Counted from the stretch's first letter, positions 31,742-41,154 are shown. The stretch: DNA of 42,457 nucleotides from Phenylobacterium sp. (GCF_030693625.1 NZ_JAUYAF010000059.1:1-42457), one strand, 5' to 3'. Numbers and translations are program-made. The notes: generated from the letters alone by a model not told the origin.

Positions 31742-32971
31742 TCAGGCTGCGGCTTTCGCCTGGGTTCGCGCCGCCTCGCAGGACGCCTCCAGCTTCGACA
31801 TCGCTTCCTGGGCTTCTTCCAGGGTCAGCGTCAGCGGCGGCAGCAGCCGCACACAGTTGTCGCCGCCGCCGGCGATCAGCATGTGCTGGTCGCGCGCGTG
31901 CTGCATGAACTCGCGGTTCGGCGTCTTCAACTTGATGCCGATCAGCAGGCCCTTGCCGCGGATGTCCTCCACCACGTCGGGGAAGCGTTCCTGCAGGCCC
32001 GAGAGCTGTTGCACGAAGTAGCCGGCGACCTCCCGGACGTGGGCCAGGAGCTCGGGGCTGTTGAGCTCCTCCATGGCCGCCAGGCCCACGGCCATGGCTA
32101 GCGGGTTGCCGCCGTAGGTGGAGCCGTGGCTGCCGACCGTCATGCCGCGGCCGGCCTCGGCCGTGGCCAAGCAGGCGCCCACCGGGAACCCGCCGCCCAG
32201 CGCCTTGGCCACCGCCATGATGTCCGGGGCCGCATCGCCGGCCCATTCGTGGGCGAACAGCTTGCCGGTCCGGCCCAGGCCGCACTGGATCTCGTCATAG
32301 ATCAGCAGGATGCCGTGCTCGTCGCACAGCTGGCGCAAACCGCGCATGCAGACCTCGGGCAGGGCGCGGGCGCCGCCTTCCCCCTGCACGGGCTCGATGA
32401 GAATGGCCGCCGTGGTCGGGCCGATGGCCGCCTTCAACGCCTCATGGTCGCCGTAGGGCAGTTGGACGAAGCCCGGCATCGGCGGGCCAAAGCCCTCCAG
32501 ATAGGCCTTGTTGCCCGACGCGTTCACCGCCGCCAGGGTCCGGCCGTGGAAGGAGCCTTCGAAGCCGATGATGTCGATGCGCTCGGGCTGGCCCTTGGCC
32601 CAGTGATACTTGCGCGCCGTCTTGATGGCGCACTCGATGGCCTCGGCGCCGGAGTTGGTGAAGAACACCTCGTCGGCGAAGGTCGCGTCGGTCAGCACCT
32701 TGGCGAGCTTTTCCTGGCCCGGGATCGTGAAGATGTTGGACACGTGCCAGAGCTTTTCGGCCTGGTCCTTCACCGCCTGAACCAGCTTGGGATTGGCGTG
32801 GCCGAGCGCGTTCACGGCGATGCCCGCCATGCAGTCGAGGTAGGCCTCCCCATCGGTGGTGAAAAGTCGCGCGCCCTCGCCTCGCTCGAACGCCAGCGGG
32901 GTGCGGTTGTACACGCCCATGATGTGATCGCTGGGGACGGGCGCGGCTTGCGTCGCGGTCTTTTCAGTCAC
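31742..32971 (-). CDS. argD: Acetylornithine aminotransferase
   Basis: This 409-residue PLP enzyme of class III aminotransferases makes N-acetylornithine from the semialdehyde. Motifs are [20 protein letters not shown] (PLP-phosphate site), [32 protein letters not shown] (Asp that holds the pyridine nitrogen), and [13 protein letters not shown] with the Schiff-base Lys. [12 protein letters not shown] follows. It may also act as succinyldiaminopimelate aminotransferase, as in other bacteria. It is first in the argD-argF-hslO run. Confidence 0.93.
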   Translation of the reverse strand: MTEKTATQAAPVPSDHIMGVYNRTPLAFERGEGARLFTTDGEAYLDCMAGIAVNALGHANPKLVQAVKDQAEKLWHVSNIFTIPGQEKLAKVLTDATFADEVFFTNSGAEAIECAIKTARKYHWAKGQPERIDIIGFEGSFHGRTLAAVNASGNKAYLEGFGPPMPGFVQLPYGDHEALKAAIGPTTAAILIEPVQGEGGARALPEVCMRGLRQLCDEHGILLIYDEIQCGLGRTGKLFAHEWAGDAAPDIMAVAKALGGGFPVGACLATAEAGRGMTVGSHGSTYGGNPLAMAVGLAAMEELNSPELLAHVREVAGYFVQQLSGLQERFPDVVEDIRGKGLLIGIKLKTPNREFMQHARDQHMLIAGGGDNCVRLLPPLTLTLEEAQEAMSKLEASCEAARTQAKAAA

Positions 32972-33095
32972 TGGGGATACCTCCCAAAAGAGAAGCGTCC
33001 CCGGCGCGTGGCGGCGGGGACAGGAAGGCTCGACGTTTTCGTCTTCGAACCCCGCTCTGTCAATATTCTTGGGCGACGACCGGTGTGTGACGCGC

Positions 33096-33917
33096 TCAGG
33101 TCTTGAGCTTGTAGCCGGTCTCGAACATCCACAGGCAGATGCAGCTGAAGGCGATCACCAGGCCGGCGGTCATGCCCATGCCGGCGATCAGCGAGCCTTC
33201 GGCATGGCCGATGAAGCCGTAGCGGAAGCCGTCGATCAGATAGAAGAACGGGTTGTAGTGGCTGGCCGAGCGGAAGGGCTCGGGCAGGCGCTCCACCAGA
33301 TAGAAGGTGCCCGACAGGAAGGTCATGGGCATGATGATGAAGTTGGTAACCGCCGACATGTGGTCGAACTTCTCCGACCAGAGGCCGGCCATGACGCCCA
33401 GCAGGCCCAGGATCATCGAGGCGCCGGCGCCGAAATAGAGGATCGCCCAGAGGTGGGTGACCGGCAGGTCTGCGAAGGGCAGGACAGCCAGCCAGGTGAC
33501 CGCGCCCACCACGATGCCGCGGGTGGCGGCGCCCAGCGCGAAGCCGGCCACATGCTCCAGGGGCGTCAGGGGCGGGGTGAGGAAGTCGCCGGTCAGACCG
33601 TTCATCTTGGCCTGCAGCAGGCTCGACGACGAATTGGCGAAAGCGTTGTTGAGGATCTGCATCATGATCAGGCCGGGCGCCACGAAGGTGGCGAAGGCCA
33701 CGCCATGGACCGGGACCCTCGCGCCCTGGGCGGCCACCACGAAGACCATCATGTACAGCAGGGCGGTGACCACCGGGGCCGCCAGGGTCTGCATCCCCAC
33801 CTTCCAGAACCGGCGGATCTCGCGGAGATAGAGGGTGCGCAAGCCGGCCCAGTTGACCCCGTGATAGTCCCGGGGCTCGGGCGGCATAACGGCTGCGGCG
33901 TCGGGCATATCCTTCAT
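33096..33917 (-). CDS. ABC-2 type transporter permease
   Basis: This 273-residue membrane subunit has six predicted membrane helices, among them [40 protein letters not shown], and a last one [19 protein letters not shown]. An amphipathic N-terminal segment ([16 protein letters not shown]) is typical of ABC-2 permeases such as YadH. The conserved [12 protein letters not shown] loop and [15 protein letters not shown] match this subfamily. No ATPase gene is adjacent, so its partner is encoded elsewhere or outside the window. The cargo is unknown. Confidence 0.88.
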   Translation of the reverse strand: MKDMPDAAAVMPPEPRDYHGVNWAGLRTLYLREIRRFWKVGMQTLAAPVVTALLYMMVFVVAAQGARVPVHGVAFATFVAPGLIMMQILNNAFANSSSSLLQAKMNGLTGDFLTPPLTPLEHVAGFALGAATRGIVVGAVTWLAVLPFADLPVTHLWAILYFGAGASMILGLLGVMAGLWSEKFDHMSAVTNFIIMPMTFLSGTFYLVERLPEPFRSASHYNPFFYLIDGFRYGFIGHAEGSLIAGMGMTAGLVIAFSCICLWMFETGYKLKT

Positions 33918-34018
33918 GGGCGCTCATGTGCGCCCAGGCCGCGGGAAGCGCAAGAGTGCGGCCTTCCGACGCTATATGTGGTTCCTGTGGATGAAGACAG
34001 GGGCGCCTATTGTGGGTC

Positions 34019-34033
34019 TTAAGGATCTGTTTA
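34019..34033. promoter_or_regulatory. CtrA-like site upstream of gcrA
   Basis: TTAA-GGATCTG-TTTA matches the CtrA consensus TTAA-N7-TTAA at 7 of 8 positions, about 105 nt before the gcrA start. In Caulobacter crescentus CtrA represses gcrA, which fits. A single motif of this length can occur by chance. Confidence 0.4.
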
Positions 34034-34138
34034 CGATATCTGGTAGTTGGTGATGTCGTGAGTAGCGCGCTGCCACAACATATTGATCCTGGGTCTGCCG
34101 CGCGGGGCTGATGGAACCAGGACACGCGGAGCAAGACC

Positions 34139-34639
34139 ATGGGTTGGACAGACGAACGCGTCGAAAATCTCAAGAAGCTCTGGCAGGACGGCCTGTCGGC
34201 CAGCCAGATCGCCAAGCAGCTTGGCGGCGTCACGCGCAACGCGGTGATCGGCAAGGTGCACCGGCTGGGCCTGTCGGGCCGCGCCACCCCTTCCAAGCCC
34301 GCCCGCCCGGTCTTCAAGGCCCCGCGTCCGCAACGCGCTGTGGCGCAGCCGGCCGCCCCGCGTCGCATCGCCGAGCCCCTGGTGGCCCAGGCGCCCGTGC
34401 CGGCCCCGGTCCGCTATATCGACGAAGCCCCCGGCTCGGCCACCGTGCTGACGCTCGGCGCCCACATGTGCAAGTGGCCGATCGGCGATCCCTCCACCGA
34501 TGGCTTCACCTTCTGCGGCCGCCGCCAGGATGACGGCCCCTATTGCGCCGAACACGCCCGGGTCGCCTATCAGCCGGCCCAGGCCAAGAAGCGCTCGGGC
34601 CCCAACGAACTGGCCCGTTCGCTGCGCCGCTACATCTAG
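34139..34639 (+). CDS. gcrA: Cell-cycle regulator GcrA
   Basis: This 166-residue regulator works with sigma-70 holoenzyme and responds to CcrM methylation of GANTC sites to drive S-phase genes. The N-terminal helix-turn-helix is WTDERVENLKKLWQDGLSAS, then QIAKQLGG and NAVIGKVHRLGLSGR, highly typical of GcrA. A Pro/Ala-rich linker (about 60-100) leads to the C-terminal sigma-binding domain with CKWPIGDPSTDGFTFCGRRQ and PYCAEHARVAY, whose Cys residues may bind metal. It strongly supports assignment to Caulobacterales or relatives. Confidence 0.95.
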   Translation: MGWTDERVENLKKLWQDGLSASQIAKQLGGVTRNAVIGKVHRLGLSGRATPSKPARPVFKAPRPQRAVAQPAAPRRIAEPLVAQAPVPAPVRYIDEAPGSATVLTLGAHMCKWPIGDPSTDGFTFCGRRQDDGPYCAEHARVAYQPAQAKKRSGPNELARSLRRYI

Positions 34640-34658
34640 TTTACCGCCTGGAGAGCGG

Positions 34659-34689
34659 GCGAGGGTTTGGGTTTCGACCCGGCCCTCGC
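34659..34689 (+). terminator. Hairpin between gcrA and xseA
   Basis: An outer stem GCGAGGG/CCCTCGC encloses an inner stem GGGT-TTCG-ACCC with a stable TTCG tetraloop. It lies 20 nt past the gcrA stop and 13 nt before xseA. It could be a terminator or attenuator; no clear T-run follows. Confidence 0.45.
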
Positions 34690-34701
34690 TAATCTCCTGC
34701 C

Positions 34702-36294
34702 ATGACAGATGTCCTGGCAGAGTCGACCGACTCCAACGCCAAAGCCTATTCCGTTTCGGAACTCGCGTTCGCGCTGAAGCGCACGCTTGAGGACGCCTAC
34801 GGCTTCGTCCGTCTGCGCGCCGAGCTGTCCAAGGTCACCCACCACGGCAACGGCCACGTCTATCTCACGCTGAAGGACGAGCGCGCCGCCATCGACGGGG
34901 TGGTGTGGAAGGGCTCGGTGAAGAACCTGTCGGTCCGGCCCGAGCAGGGGCTGGAGGTGATCGTCACCGGTAAGATCACCACCTACCCCGCCGGCTCCCG
35001 CTATCAGATCGTCATCGAGACCATGGAGGCCGCGGGCGTCGGCGCCCTGCTGGCCCAGCTGGAGCGGCTGAAGGCCAGGCTCCAGACCGAGGGGCTGTTC
35101 GAGACTTCGCGCAAACGCCCCCTGCCCGCCATGCCGATGGTGGTCGGCGTGATCACCAGCCCGACCGGGGCGGTGATCCGCGACATCCTGCACCGCATCC
35201 GCGACCGCTGGCCCTGCCGGGTGATCGTCTGGCCCTGCGTGGTCCAGGGGGACGCCGCCGCCGCCCAGGTGAGCAACGCCATTCAGCGCTTCAACGCCAT
35301 GGCCCCGGACGGCCCTGTGCCGCGCCCCGACGTGCTGATCGTGGCGCGCGGCGGAGGGTCGGTGGAGGATCTCTGGGCCTTCAACGACGAGGGCCTGGCC
35401 CGGGTGGTGGCCGCCGGGACCATCCCGCTGATCTCGGCGGTGGGGCACGAAACCGACACCACCTTGATCGACTTCGTCTCAGACCGCCGCGCGCCGACGC
35501 CGACGGCGGCCGCCGAGATGGCTACACCCGTCCTGGCCGAGCTGCGCGCCGCCACCCTCGATTTGACGTCGCGCCTGCACCGCCAGGGCGGCCGCATCGT
35601 CGAGGATCGCCGGCAGCGAGTGGCCAACGCCAAGCGGGCGTTGGACCGGGTTCGAGACCTCGTGGAAATGGCCGCCCAGCGCTTCAATCTAACGGCCAGC
35701 CGGTTGGCCGCCGCTTTGAACCGCAACTTCGCGATCCACGACACACAGCTGATCCGCGCCACCTCACGCTTGACGCCAGGGCTGCTGCAGCGGCCCCAGC
35801 AAGCCCGCGCCGAGCGGCTGGCGAGCGTGTCACCACGCCTCGCGGCGGGCCTCGAACGCAATGTCGCGGCGCACCGCACCGAGCTGAGCCGCGCCGCCGC
35901 CCGCCTGGTCCCGACCTTGCTTCAGCGTCCGCAGGAGCAGCGGGCCCAGGTTCTGGCCCGAACCTCTATCCGCCTGCAGCCAGCCCTGGCCCGCGGCCTG
36001 GAGCGGATGACCGAGCGGCTGGCCTATCAGGCCAAGCTGCTGGCGCCCCTCGACCCCAAGGCCCCGCCTCGCCGGGGCTTCGCCAAGGTGATCCGGGCCG
36101 ATGGCTCCCTGGCCCTGGACGGCGCATCCCTGCACAGCGGCGAGGGGGTGAGCCTGGTCTTCGCCGACACGACGCGTGAGGCCACTATCGACGGCACGCC
36201 CACCGCCGCGCCTGAGCCGCCACCTGCGCCAGCGCGCCCCGCCCGCGCGCCCAAGCCGCCCGCGACACCTTCCGCGCAGGGCGACCTGTTCTGA
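34702..36294 (+). CDS. xseA: Exodeoxyribonuclease VII large subunit
   Basis: This 530-residue subunit degrades single-stranded DNA together with XseB, which is not in the window. The N-terminal OB domain is at about residues 15-110 ([20 protein letters not shown], then [20 protein letters not shown]). The catalytic core is at about 130-340, with [33 protein letters not shown] and [21 protein letters not shown] long coiled-coil region follows (about 290-440), with two similar units of about 45 residues. The C-terminus ends in a Pro/Ala-rich tail. The first gene of a run with DUF2093 and an M23 peptidase. Confidence 0.95.
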   Translation: MTDVLAESTDSNAKAYSVSELAFALKRTLEDAYGFVRLRAELSKVTHHGNGHVYLTLKDERAAIDGVVWKGSVKNLSVRPEQGLEVIVTGKITTYPAGSRYQIVIETMEAAGVGALLAQLERLKARLQTEGLFETSRKRPLPAMPMVVGVITSPTGAVIRDILHRIRDRWPCRVIVWPCVVQGDAAAAQVSNAIQRFNAMAPDGPVPRPDVLIVARGGGSVEDLWAFNDEGLARVVAAGTIPLISAVGHETDTTLIDFVSDRRAPTPTAAAEMATPVLAELRAATLDLTSRLHRQGGRIVEDRRQRVANAKRALDRVRDLVEMAAQRFNLTASRLAAALNRNFAIHDTQLIRATSRLTPGLLQRPQQARAERLASVSPRLAAGLERNVAAHRTELSRAAARLVPTLLQRPQEQRAQVLARTSIRLQPALARGLERMTERLAYQAKLLAPLDPKAPPRRGFAKVIRADGSLALDGASLHSGEGVSLVFADTTREATIDGTPTAAPEPPPAPARPARAPKPPATPSAQGDLF

Positions 36295-36313
36295 GGCCAC
36301 CCTCTCGTTTAAG

Positions 36314-36541
36314 ATGGCGCCCATGAACGCCCATGACCTTTCCGGATCCACCGCCGACCTGGCTGTCGTCCACTATGGCGACGGCGAGTTCGTCGTCCTG
36401 AAGCCGGGCCGCTATGTGGTCTGCGCCGTCTCCGGGGTTAAGGTGCCGCTGGAGGCCCTGCGCTACTGGAGCGCGCCGCTGCAGGAAGCCTATGCCGGCC
36501 CCGCCGAGAGCCTGGCCCGCTGGCAGGCGACCAACCGCTGA
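36314..36541 (+). CDS. DUF2093 family protein
   Basis: This is a 75-residue protein (72 from the next ATG). It contains VVHYGDGEFVVLKPGRYVVC, then AVSGVKVPLEALRYWSAPLQ and EAYAGPAES, the whole length of the DUF2093 family. That family is mostly alphaproteobacterial and usually lies directly behind xseA, as here. The function is unknown. Its stop overlaps the proposed CTG start of the peptidase gene. The larger frame in the same phase upstream overlaps xseA and is not used. Confidence 0.85.
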   Translation: MAPMNAHDLSGSTADLAVVHYGDGEFVVLKPGRYVVCAVSGVKVPLEALRYWSAPLQEAYAGPAESLARWQATNR

Positions 36542-37371
36542 ACCGGCGCGGCGCCCTTCTTGGTCTCGGGGCGATCAGCCTCTGGACCCCGGCGCGCGCC
36601 GCCGGGCCCGGGCTGTCGCTGACCGGCCGCTACCAGCAGGGCGGCTTCGCCATCGGCCGCACCCGCCCCCGCGCCCGGGTCTTCGTGAACGGGGTGGATG
36701 AGGGCCTGGCTTCGGAGGCCGGCTATTTCATCGTCGGTTTCGACCGCGACGCCGAGCCCCAGGCGATCATCCGCGTGGTGAATGGCGACGGCGAGGCCAG
36801 CCACATGGCCCAGATCGCGCCCGGCGACTTCGACATCCAGCGGATCGGCGGCCTGGCCAATAACCAGGTCAACCCCACGGGCGAGGCCCTGCTGGCCCGC
36901 ATCCGGGCTGAGGCGGGCCGCAAGGCCCAGGGCTTCGCCAGCCGCGCCGACCTGGACGGGTTCAAGACCGGCTTCATCGCGCCTCTAGCCAAGTACCGCA
37001 TCAGCGGGCGGTTCGGCGGCCAGCGCGTCTTGAACGGCGAACCCCGCACGCCCCACTACGGCGCCGACCTGGCCGCCCCCACCGGCGCCTCGATCCGCGC
37101 ACCGGCGGCCGGCGTCGTGGCCTTCGCCGAGACCGGCATGCACTTCGAGGGCGGCCTGACCATGATCGACCATGGCCAGGGCCTGATCAGCCTCTATCTG
37201 CACCAGTCGCGGGTGGACGTCCGGCGCGGCGAGATGGTGAGCCAGGGTCAGGTCATCGGCGCCGTGGGCAAGGAGGGCCGCGCGACGGGCCCCCACCTCT
37301 GCTGGCGCATGAAGTGGCGCGGGCGGAACCTGGACCCGACCTTGATGGTCGGGGCGAGGACGCCGGCCTAG
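36538..37371 (+). CDS. M23 peptidase-like exported protein with a probable CTG start
   Basis: The first standard start in this frame (GTG at 36685) would leave no signal peptide. The frame is open further up to a CTG at 36538 that overlaps the DUF2093 stop (CTGA). From there it encodes NRRGALLGLGAISLWTPARA, a plausible signal peptide, then GPGLSLTGRYQQGG (277 residues). The C-terminal LytM domain has HYGADLAAPTG (zinc ligands His and Asp), AGVVAFAETGMHFEGGLTMI, LYLHQS, and TGPHLCWRM. The last is usually HxH; here the second His is Cys, so metal binding may differ. It may act on peptidoglycan or be a non-enzymatic activator. Confidence 0.75.
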   Translation: MNRRGALLGLGAISLWTPARAAGPGLSLTGRYQQGGFAIGRTRPRARVFVNGVDEGLASEAGYFIVGFDRDAEPQAIIRVVNGDGEASHMAQIAPGDFDIQRIGGLANNQVNPTGEALLARIRAEAGRKAQGFASRADLDGFKTGFIAPLAKYRISGRFGGQRVLNGEPRTPHYGADLAAPTGASIRAPAAGVVAFAETGMHFEGGLTMIDHGQGLISLYLHQSRVDVRRGEMVSQGQVIGAVGKEGRATGPHLCWRMKWRGRNLDPTLMVGARTPA

Positions 37372-37430
37372 AGCCTGATCCGTTGAGGTGGAATCGCGTC
37401 GCGATTCCGCCGATGCGGTGGATCAGGCTC
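37371..37430. repeat. Nested palindrome 1
   Basis: Outer arms GAGCCTGATCC and GGATCAGGCTC enclose a second hairpin GGAATCGC-GTC-GCGATTCC. The structure is 60 bp long and begins at the last base of the peptidase stop codon. It may work as a terminator for the upstream gene. I see no other copy of it in this window. Confidence 0.75.
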
Positions 37431-37442
37431 CAGATATAAGCG

Positions 37443-37504
37443 AGAGCATGATTCACGCCTGAGCCGGGACCGCTGCGCGGTTCCGTCTCAGGCGATCATG
37501 CTCT
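37443..37504. repeat. Nested palindrome 2
   Basis: Outer arms AGAGCATGAT and ATCATGCTCT enclose CGCCTGAG/CTCAGGCG and GGACCG-CTGCG-CGGTTCC. The element covers most of the stop codon of the minus-strand hydrolase gene. With palindrome 1 it fills the gap between two convergent genes, as bidirectional terminators often do. Confidence 0.75.
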
Positions 37505-38771
37505 AGGGCCTGCCAACCTCGACAATCCAATCACAGACGGCCTTGATGACCGACGGGTCCAGGGTGGTCTCGATCTCCCCGTACTCCGATGGCGCGCCGG
37601 TGATCGCCGGCTGCAGGAAGTGGTTGAGGCCTGGCAGGGTCACGACGTTGGCCGATGGATTGGCGGCCATGATCTTCGCCGCGTGGGCCCTTGGCGGAGT
37701 CTGCAGGTCCATGCCGGCGAACACCACCAGGGCCGGGCAGGTCAGGCCCCGAAGTCCCGCCGTGTGGTCGTAGGTGGCCCAGTAGCGGCGCCAGGGCGAG
37801 GCGGCGATAGCGGCGCGGCTGTCCAGGCGCTCTGGCGGATAGGCTTCCGCCGCCAGGATCTCCCTGGCGAGGGTCACGGTCTCTCCGGCGGTCGGGGCCT
37901 TGGAGGCTTCGGAAAGCGCGCGGACAAAGCGCACGGTGCGGTCGAAGTCGCGGGGTACGCCGCCCACAACCCGCGCGGCGTTAAACATCTCAGCCTCCAG
38001 GATGAGCTCATCGGGCACGCCGGTGGGGGTCATCATCACGCAGAAGGCGATGGTGGGGTCGGCCGCGGCGAGGTCAGCCGAGATGTGGCCGCCTTCGCTG
38101 TGGCCCAGCAGGCCCACGGCGCCGATGTCGGTCCGGTTCCGCAGGATGGCGACGGCGCAGGCGAGATCCGCGGCGAAGTCCGCCGTCGTGGCGGTGTCGA
38201 AACGGCCCTCCGAGGCGCCGACACCGCGCTTGTCGTAGCGAAGGGTGGTGAAGCCGCGACGGGTCAACTCGTCGGCCCACAGGGCGAAGGGCCTGTGGCC
38301 GGCCACCATCTGGTCGCGGTCGGTCTGGCCAAACCAGGAGGAGAGGACGATCGCGGGATAAGGGCCAGGCCCCGACGGCCGGGTCAGGGTTCCCGAGAGC
38401 CTGGAGCCGTCGGCGCCGGTGAAGGTGACGGTTTCAGTCTCATACGGGAATGGCGGCGCGGGCGTCTGCGGCCGGGCCGCGTGGACGGCTGGCGGCGCCA
38501 GGCCAGGCGCGAAGCTGACCGGGAAATCGACCGCGTTGTGGAAGCAGGTCCCCTCCAGCCTCTCGCCCACCCGTTGCAGGTCGAGCACGACATCGAAGGG
38601 GACGCTCCCGAAGGCGACCCTCTGGCCGTCCCGGGCCAGCGGCAGTTCCAGCACCCCGGCGGCGCGGGTGTCGAGCCACGCCGTGTCGCCGTCGAGCCGA
38701 AACCCGAGCTTCACCTTCACCGCGCCGGTGTCGAGGACACCGTGCCAATGCCCATGGATATCTGAAGTCAT
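37503..38771 (-). CDS. Alpha/beta hydrolase with N-terminal beta domain
   Basis: The protein is 422 residues from the ATG of MTSDIHGHWHGVLDTG. An N-terminal strand-rich domain (about 1-115, with VKLGFRLDGDTAWLDTRAAG) precedes a hydrolase domain. The latter has IVLSSWFGQTDRDQMV, the nucleophile elbow GLLGHSEGG (Ser about residue 235), LVVFAGMDLQTPPRAHA with the acidic residue, and the His in LPGLNHFLQP. It is similar to peptidase S9-like or dienelactone-hydrolase-like proteins. No export signal is visible. The substrate is unknown. The Pro-rich hinge lies near residue 115. Confidence 0.87.
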   Translation of the reverse strand: MTSDIHGHWHGVLDTGAVKVKLGFRLDGDTAWLDTRAAGVLELPLARDGQRVAFGSVPFDVVLDLQRVGERLEGTCFHNAVDFPVSFAPGLAPPAVHAARPQTPAPPFPYETETVTFTGADGSRLSGTLTRPSGPGPYPAIVLSSWFGQTDRDQMVAGHRPFALWADELTRRGFTTLRYDKRGVGASEGRFDTATTADFAADLACAVAILRNRTDIGAVGLLGHSEGGHISADLAAADPTIAFCVMMTPTGVPDELILEAEMFNAARVVGGVPRDFDRTVRFVRALSEASKAPTAGETVTLAREILAAEAYPPERLDSRAAIAASPWRRYWATYDHTAGLRGLTCPALVVFAGMDLQTPPRAHAAKIMAANPSANVVTLPGLNHFLQPAITGAPSEYGEIETTLDPSVIKAVCDWIVEVGRP

Positions 38772-38858
38772 GGCGGGAAAATCAGCGACGTCCGGCGGCC
38801 TGGCAAAGCACAATAGCTTGGCTTGATCGACGCCGCGCGGGCTGCCACCCTGTCACCG

Positions 38859-39659
38859 TCAAGCGATGCGAGCGCACCAGAGATAGCGCCGCCGCCGGAC
38901 GTCCAGCCCCTCTGGTCCCGCATGTTTCGCCATCACCGTCTGCAGGGACGGCAAGGCGCTTTCCAGGGGCTGGGCGCGCAGCCCCAGGCCATGGAACTGG
39001 TTCCAGGCCAGGTAGGCGTAGAGCTGGCGGGCGTCGGTGAAATGCTCCGGCACATCGAAGCTCCAACCCGAATGCAGGGCCAGGCCCGCCTGCGCCAGCA
39101 GGCCTGAGATGTGGCCGGCGATGTCGAAGTCCCGGGCGGGCTCCGACCGCAGGTCCTCCGGCAATTCGTCGTCCCAGGCCTGGCGCGGCGACGGCGCCGG
39201 ATTGAGCTGGATCAGCCAGCCGCCGGGCCGCACCACGCGGGGCGCGTCGAGGATGAAGTTGGTGGGGCCGCGCCGGGAGACGATCAGGTCCACGCTGGCG
39301 TCGTCCATGGGGATGCGCGGACGGCCGCCATTGGCGCCCGCGCTGGAGTTGGCGCAGATCAGCTCGACGTCTTTCAGCCCCGCCTGGTCGGCCCCCTCGC
39401 GGGCGATGCGCACGAAGCCTTCCGAGAAATCGTAACCCACATAGCGGGCCACCTGGGGGGCGAAGCGCAGCACATCGGGGCCGTGGCCACAGCCGGCCTC
39501 CAGCACGGTCAGGTCCGGCGACAGATGGCGTTCCACCAGCTCCGCAGAGGCCTCCTCGCCGTCGCCGGCGCCGAGGTTCGAGGTCCAGGGATAGAAGAAG
39601 CCGCCCTGCCCCGCCGCCAGGGCGTCCATGCGCTGGATGGCGTTCAGGGCCCCGCTCAC
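38859..39659 (-). CDS. Class I SAM-dependent methyltransferase
   Basis: This 266-residue protein has VLEAGCGHGPDVLRFAPQVA, the glycine-rich SAM loop (motif I, about residues 55-63), then VGYDFSEGFVRIAREGADQA (motif II, with the acidic residue that binds the ribose), and DASVDLIVSRRGP before motif III. The C-terminal part has AWNQFHGLGLRAQPLESALP. The methyl acceptor is unknown. Its ATG overlaps the stop of the acyltransferase gene (ATGA), so they are co-translated, which might point to a membrane or lipid substrate; this is inferred from the neighbour. Confidence 0.87.
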   Translation of the reverse strand: MSGALNAIQRMDALAAGQGGFFYPWTSNLGAGDGEEASAELVERHLSPDLTVLEAGCGHGPDVLRFAPQVARYVGYDFSEGFVRIAREGADQAGLKDVELICANSSAGANGGRPRIPMDDASVDLIVSRRGPTNFILDAPRVVRPGGWLIQLNPAPSPRQAWDDELPEDLRSEPARDFDIAGHISGLLAQAGLALHSGWSFDVPEHFTDARQLYAYLAWNQFHGLGLRAQPLESALPSLQTVMAKHAGPEGLDVRRRRYLWCARIA

Positions 39660-40573
39660 TTACGGCTCCGCTTGTAGACCTCGTTGGGCCAGCGCTTGTG
39701 GACCCAGAACCATTCGGTGGGCCGGTCGCGGATGCGGTCCTCGATGAAAGCGTTCACCTGGGCGACGCCGGCGGCGATGTCCTCATTGCGGTGACCGGTG
39801 TTGGCAAGGTGGATCGGGTCGTGAACCACCACCTTGAAGCGCGCCTTGTGGGTGCGTTGCACCGACATGGGCTGCAGCGGAATGCCGAAGCGCAGGGCGA
39901 AGCTGGAGGGTCCCGGCGCGGTGTAGCAGGTGACGCCGAACAGCGGCGCGGCCACCCCGCCGTTGAACTTCTGGTCGTTCATCAGGGCCACGCACTCGCC
40001 CCGCCCCAGGGCCCGGATCAGTTCGCGGGCGCTCTCGGTCCCTTTCGGGGCGAACAGCCGGACGCCATAGCGGAAGCGGCTGCGGCGGAAGCTCTCGTCC
40101 ACATGGGGGTTGTTCATCGCCCGATAGGTGATCTGGCAGGTGATCCCAGCATGCACGATAGCAGCGGGCATCACCTCCATCGAGGAGAAGTGGCCCGAGA
40201 TGAACACCACCGATTCCCCGGTGTCGGCGATCTGCCTCAGCCGCTCGGCGTTCACCACCTCGACCCGGGTCGGGTCGCCCACGATCTTGTCGAGGATGGG
40301 GAATTCCAGGGCCACCCGCCCGGCCTCGGCCCAGCTCTCGTGGGTCAGGCGCGCGATCTCGGCCTCGTCGGCCTGGGGGAAGGCGATGCGCAGGTTGGTC
40401 TGCACGACCTTGTGGGTGCTTGTCAGCGGCCCCAGGCGCTGGAACAGCCAGGCCCCGAAGTCCGACACCGCATCGATGGGGAACAGCCGCGCCAGGCCGG
40501 TGACCAGGTCATAGGCCAGGGCCTCGAGCCGCCAGACGACGTGCTGGGCCAGGGAGGGTCGCGTCTCCGCCAT
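39656..40573 (-). CDS. LpxL/HtrB-like lipid A acyltransferase
   Basis: This 305-residue protein begins MAETRPSLAQHVVWRLEALA; the longer frame upstream is not homologous. The HX4E catalytic motif is in FISGHFSSMEVM (about residue 127). Other family blocks are VQTNLRIAFPQADEAEIARL, APKGTESARELIRALGRGEC, ALMNDQKFNGGVAAPLFG, and RPTEWFWVHKRWPNE at the end. These enzymes transfer acyl chains to lipid A or ornithine-type lipids at the inner membrane. The exact acceptor cannot be read from the sequence. It is coupled to the methyltransferase gene. Confidence 0.9.
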   Translation of the reverse strand: MAETRPSLAQHVVWRLEALAYDLVTGLARLFPIDAVSDFGAWLFQRLGPLTSTHKVVQTNLRIAFPQADEAEIARLTHESWAEAGRVALEFPILDKIVGDPTRVEVVNAERLRQIADTGESVVFISGHFSSMEVMPAAIVHAGITCQITYRAMNNPHVDESFRRSRFRYGVRLFAPKGTESARELIRALGRGECVALMNDQKFNGGVAAPLFGVTCYTAPGPSSFALRFGIPLQPMSVQRTHKARFKVVVHDPIHLANTGHRNEDIAAGVAQVNAFIEDRIRDRPTEWFWVHKRWPNEVYKRSRK

Positions 40574-40709
40574 GCCCCCTCCTAAACGCGCGCCCTGATC
40601 CGTGCAACGCGAGCCGGAGTCCCCTGGCGCGCGACTTGCCGGTTTCAGGCCAGACCGTCTCGCTTTGGGACGGGCGCCAACAGATACGAAGAAGGGGGCG
40701 GTGCAACCC

Positions 40710-41093
40710 ATGGGTAACGACATCGACGTTCATCTCGGTAAGCGCCTTCGCCGGCGCCGCCGTCTTCTGGGTCTGACCCAGCAACAACTGGCCGGCGCCT
40801 GCGGCGTGCGGTTCCAGCAGATCCAGAAGTACGAATGCGGCGCGAACCGCATCTCGGCCGCGCGCCTCTGGCAGCTCTCCGAAGCCCTGGAAGTGCCGGT
40901 CGGCTACTTCTATGACGGCCTCTCGGAACTGGCCCAGCGCGAACCGGCCAACGAAGGCGACGGCGGGGGCGAGATGTTCGCCCGCAAGGAAACCCTCGAC
41001 CTGATCCGCGCCTACTACCAGCTGGGTGAGCGTCCGCGCCGCCGGCTGCTGGACCTCGCCAAGTCGCTCAACGGCGAACACGAGGCCGTCTAA
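40710..41093 (+). CDS. XRE-family transcriptional regulator
   Basis: This 127-residue regulator starts MGNDIDVHLGKRLRRRRRLL; the longer frame in the same phase reaches into the divergent promoter. The helix-turn-helix is LGLTQQQLAGACGVRFQQIQ, then KYECGANRISAARLWQLSEA (about residues 20-60). A C-terminal helical part with LIRAYYQLGERPRRRLLDLA likely mediates dimerisation. Members of this group are common in alphaproteobacteria, often with roles in motility or surface phenotypes. The target here is unknown. It is divergent to the acyltransferase gene. Confidence 0.9.
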   Translation: MGNDIDVHLGKRLRRRRRLLGLTQQQLAGACGVRFQQIQKYECGANRISAARLWQLSEALEVPVGYFYDGLSELAQREPANEGDGGGEMFARKETLDLIRAYYQLGERPRRRLLDLAKSLNGEHEAV

Positions 41094-41154
41094 AGCCCCC
41101 GCTTCAGTATCTGGGGGGATATCGGAAGCGCGAGCGGCGGGATAAAGCGGGTGC

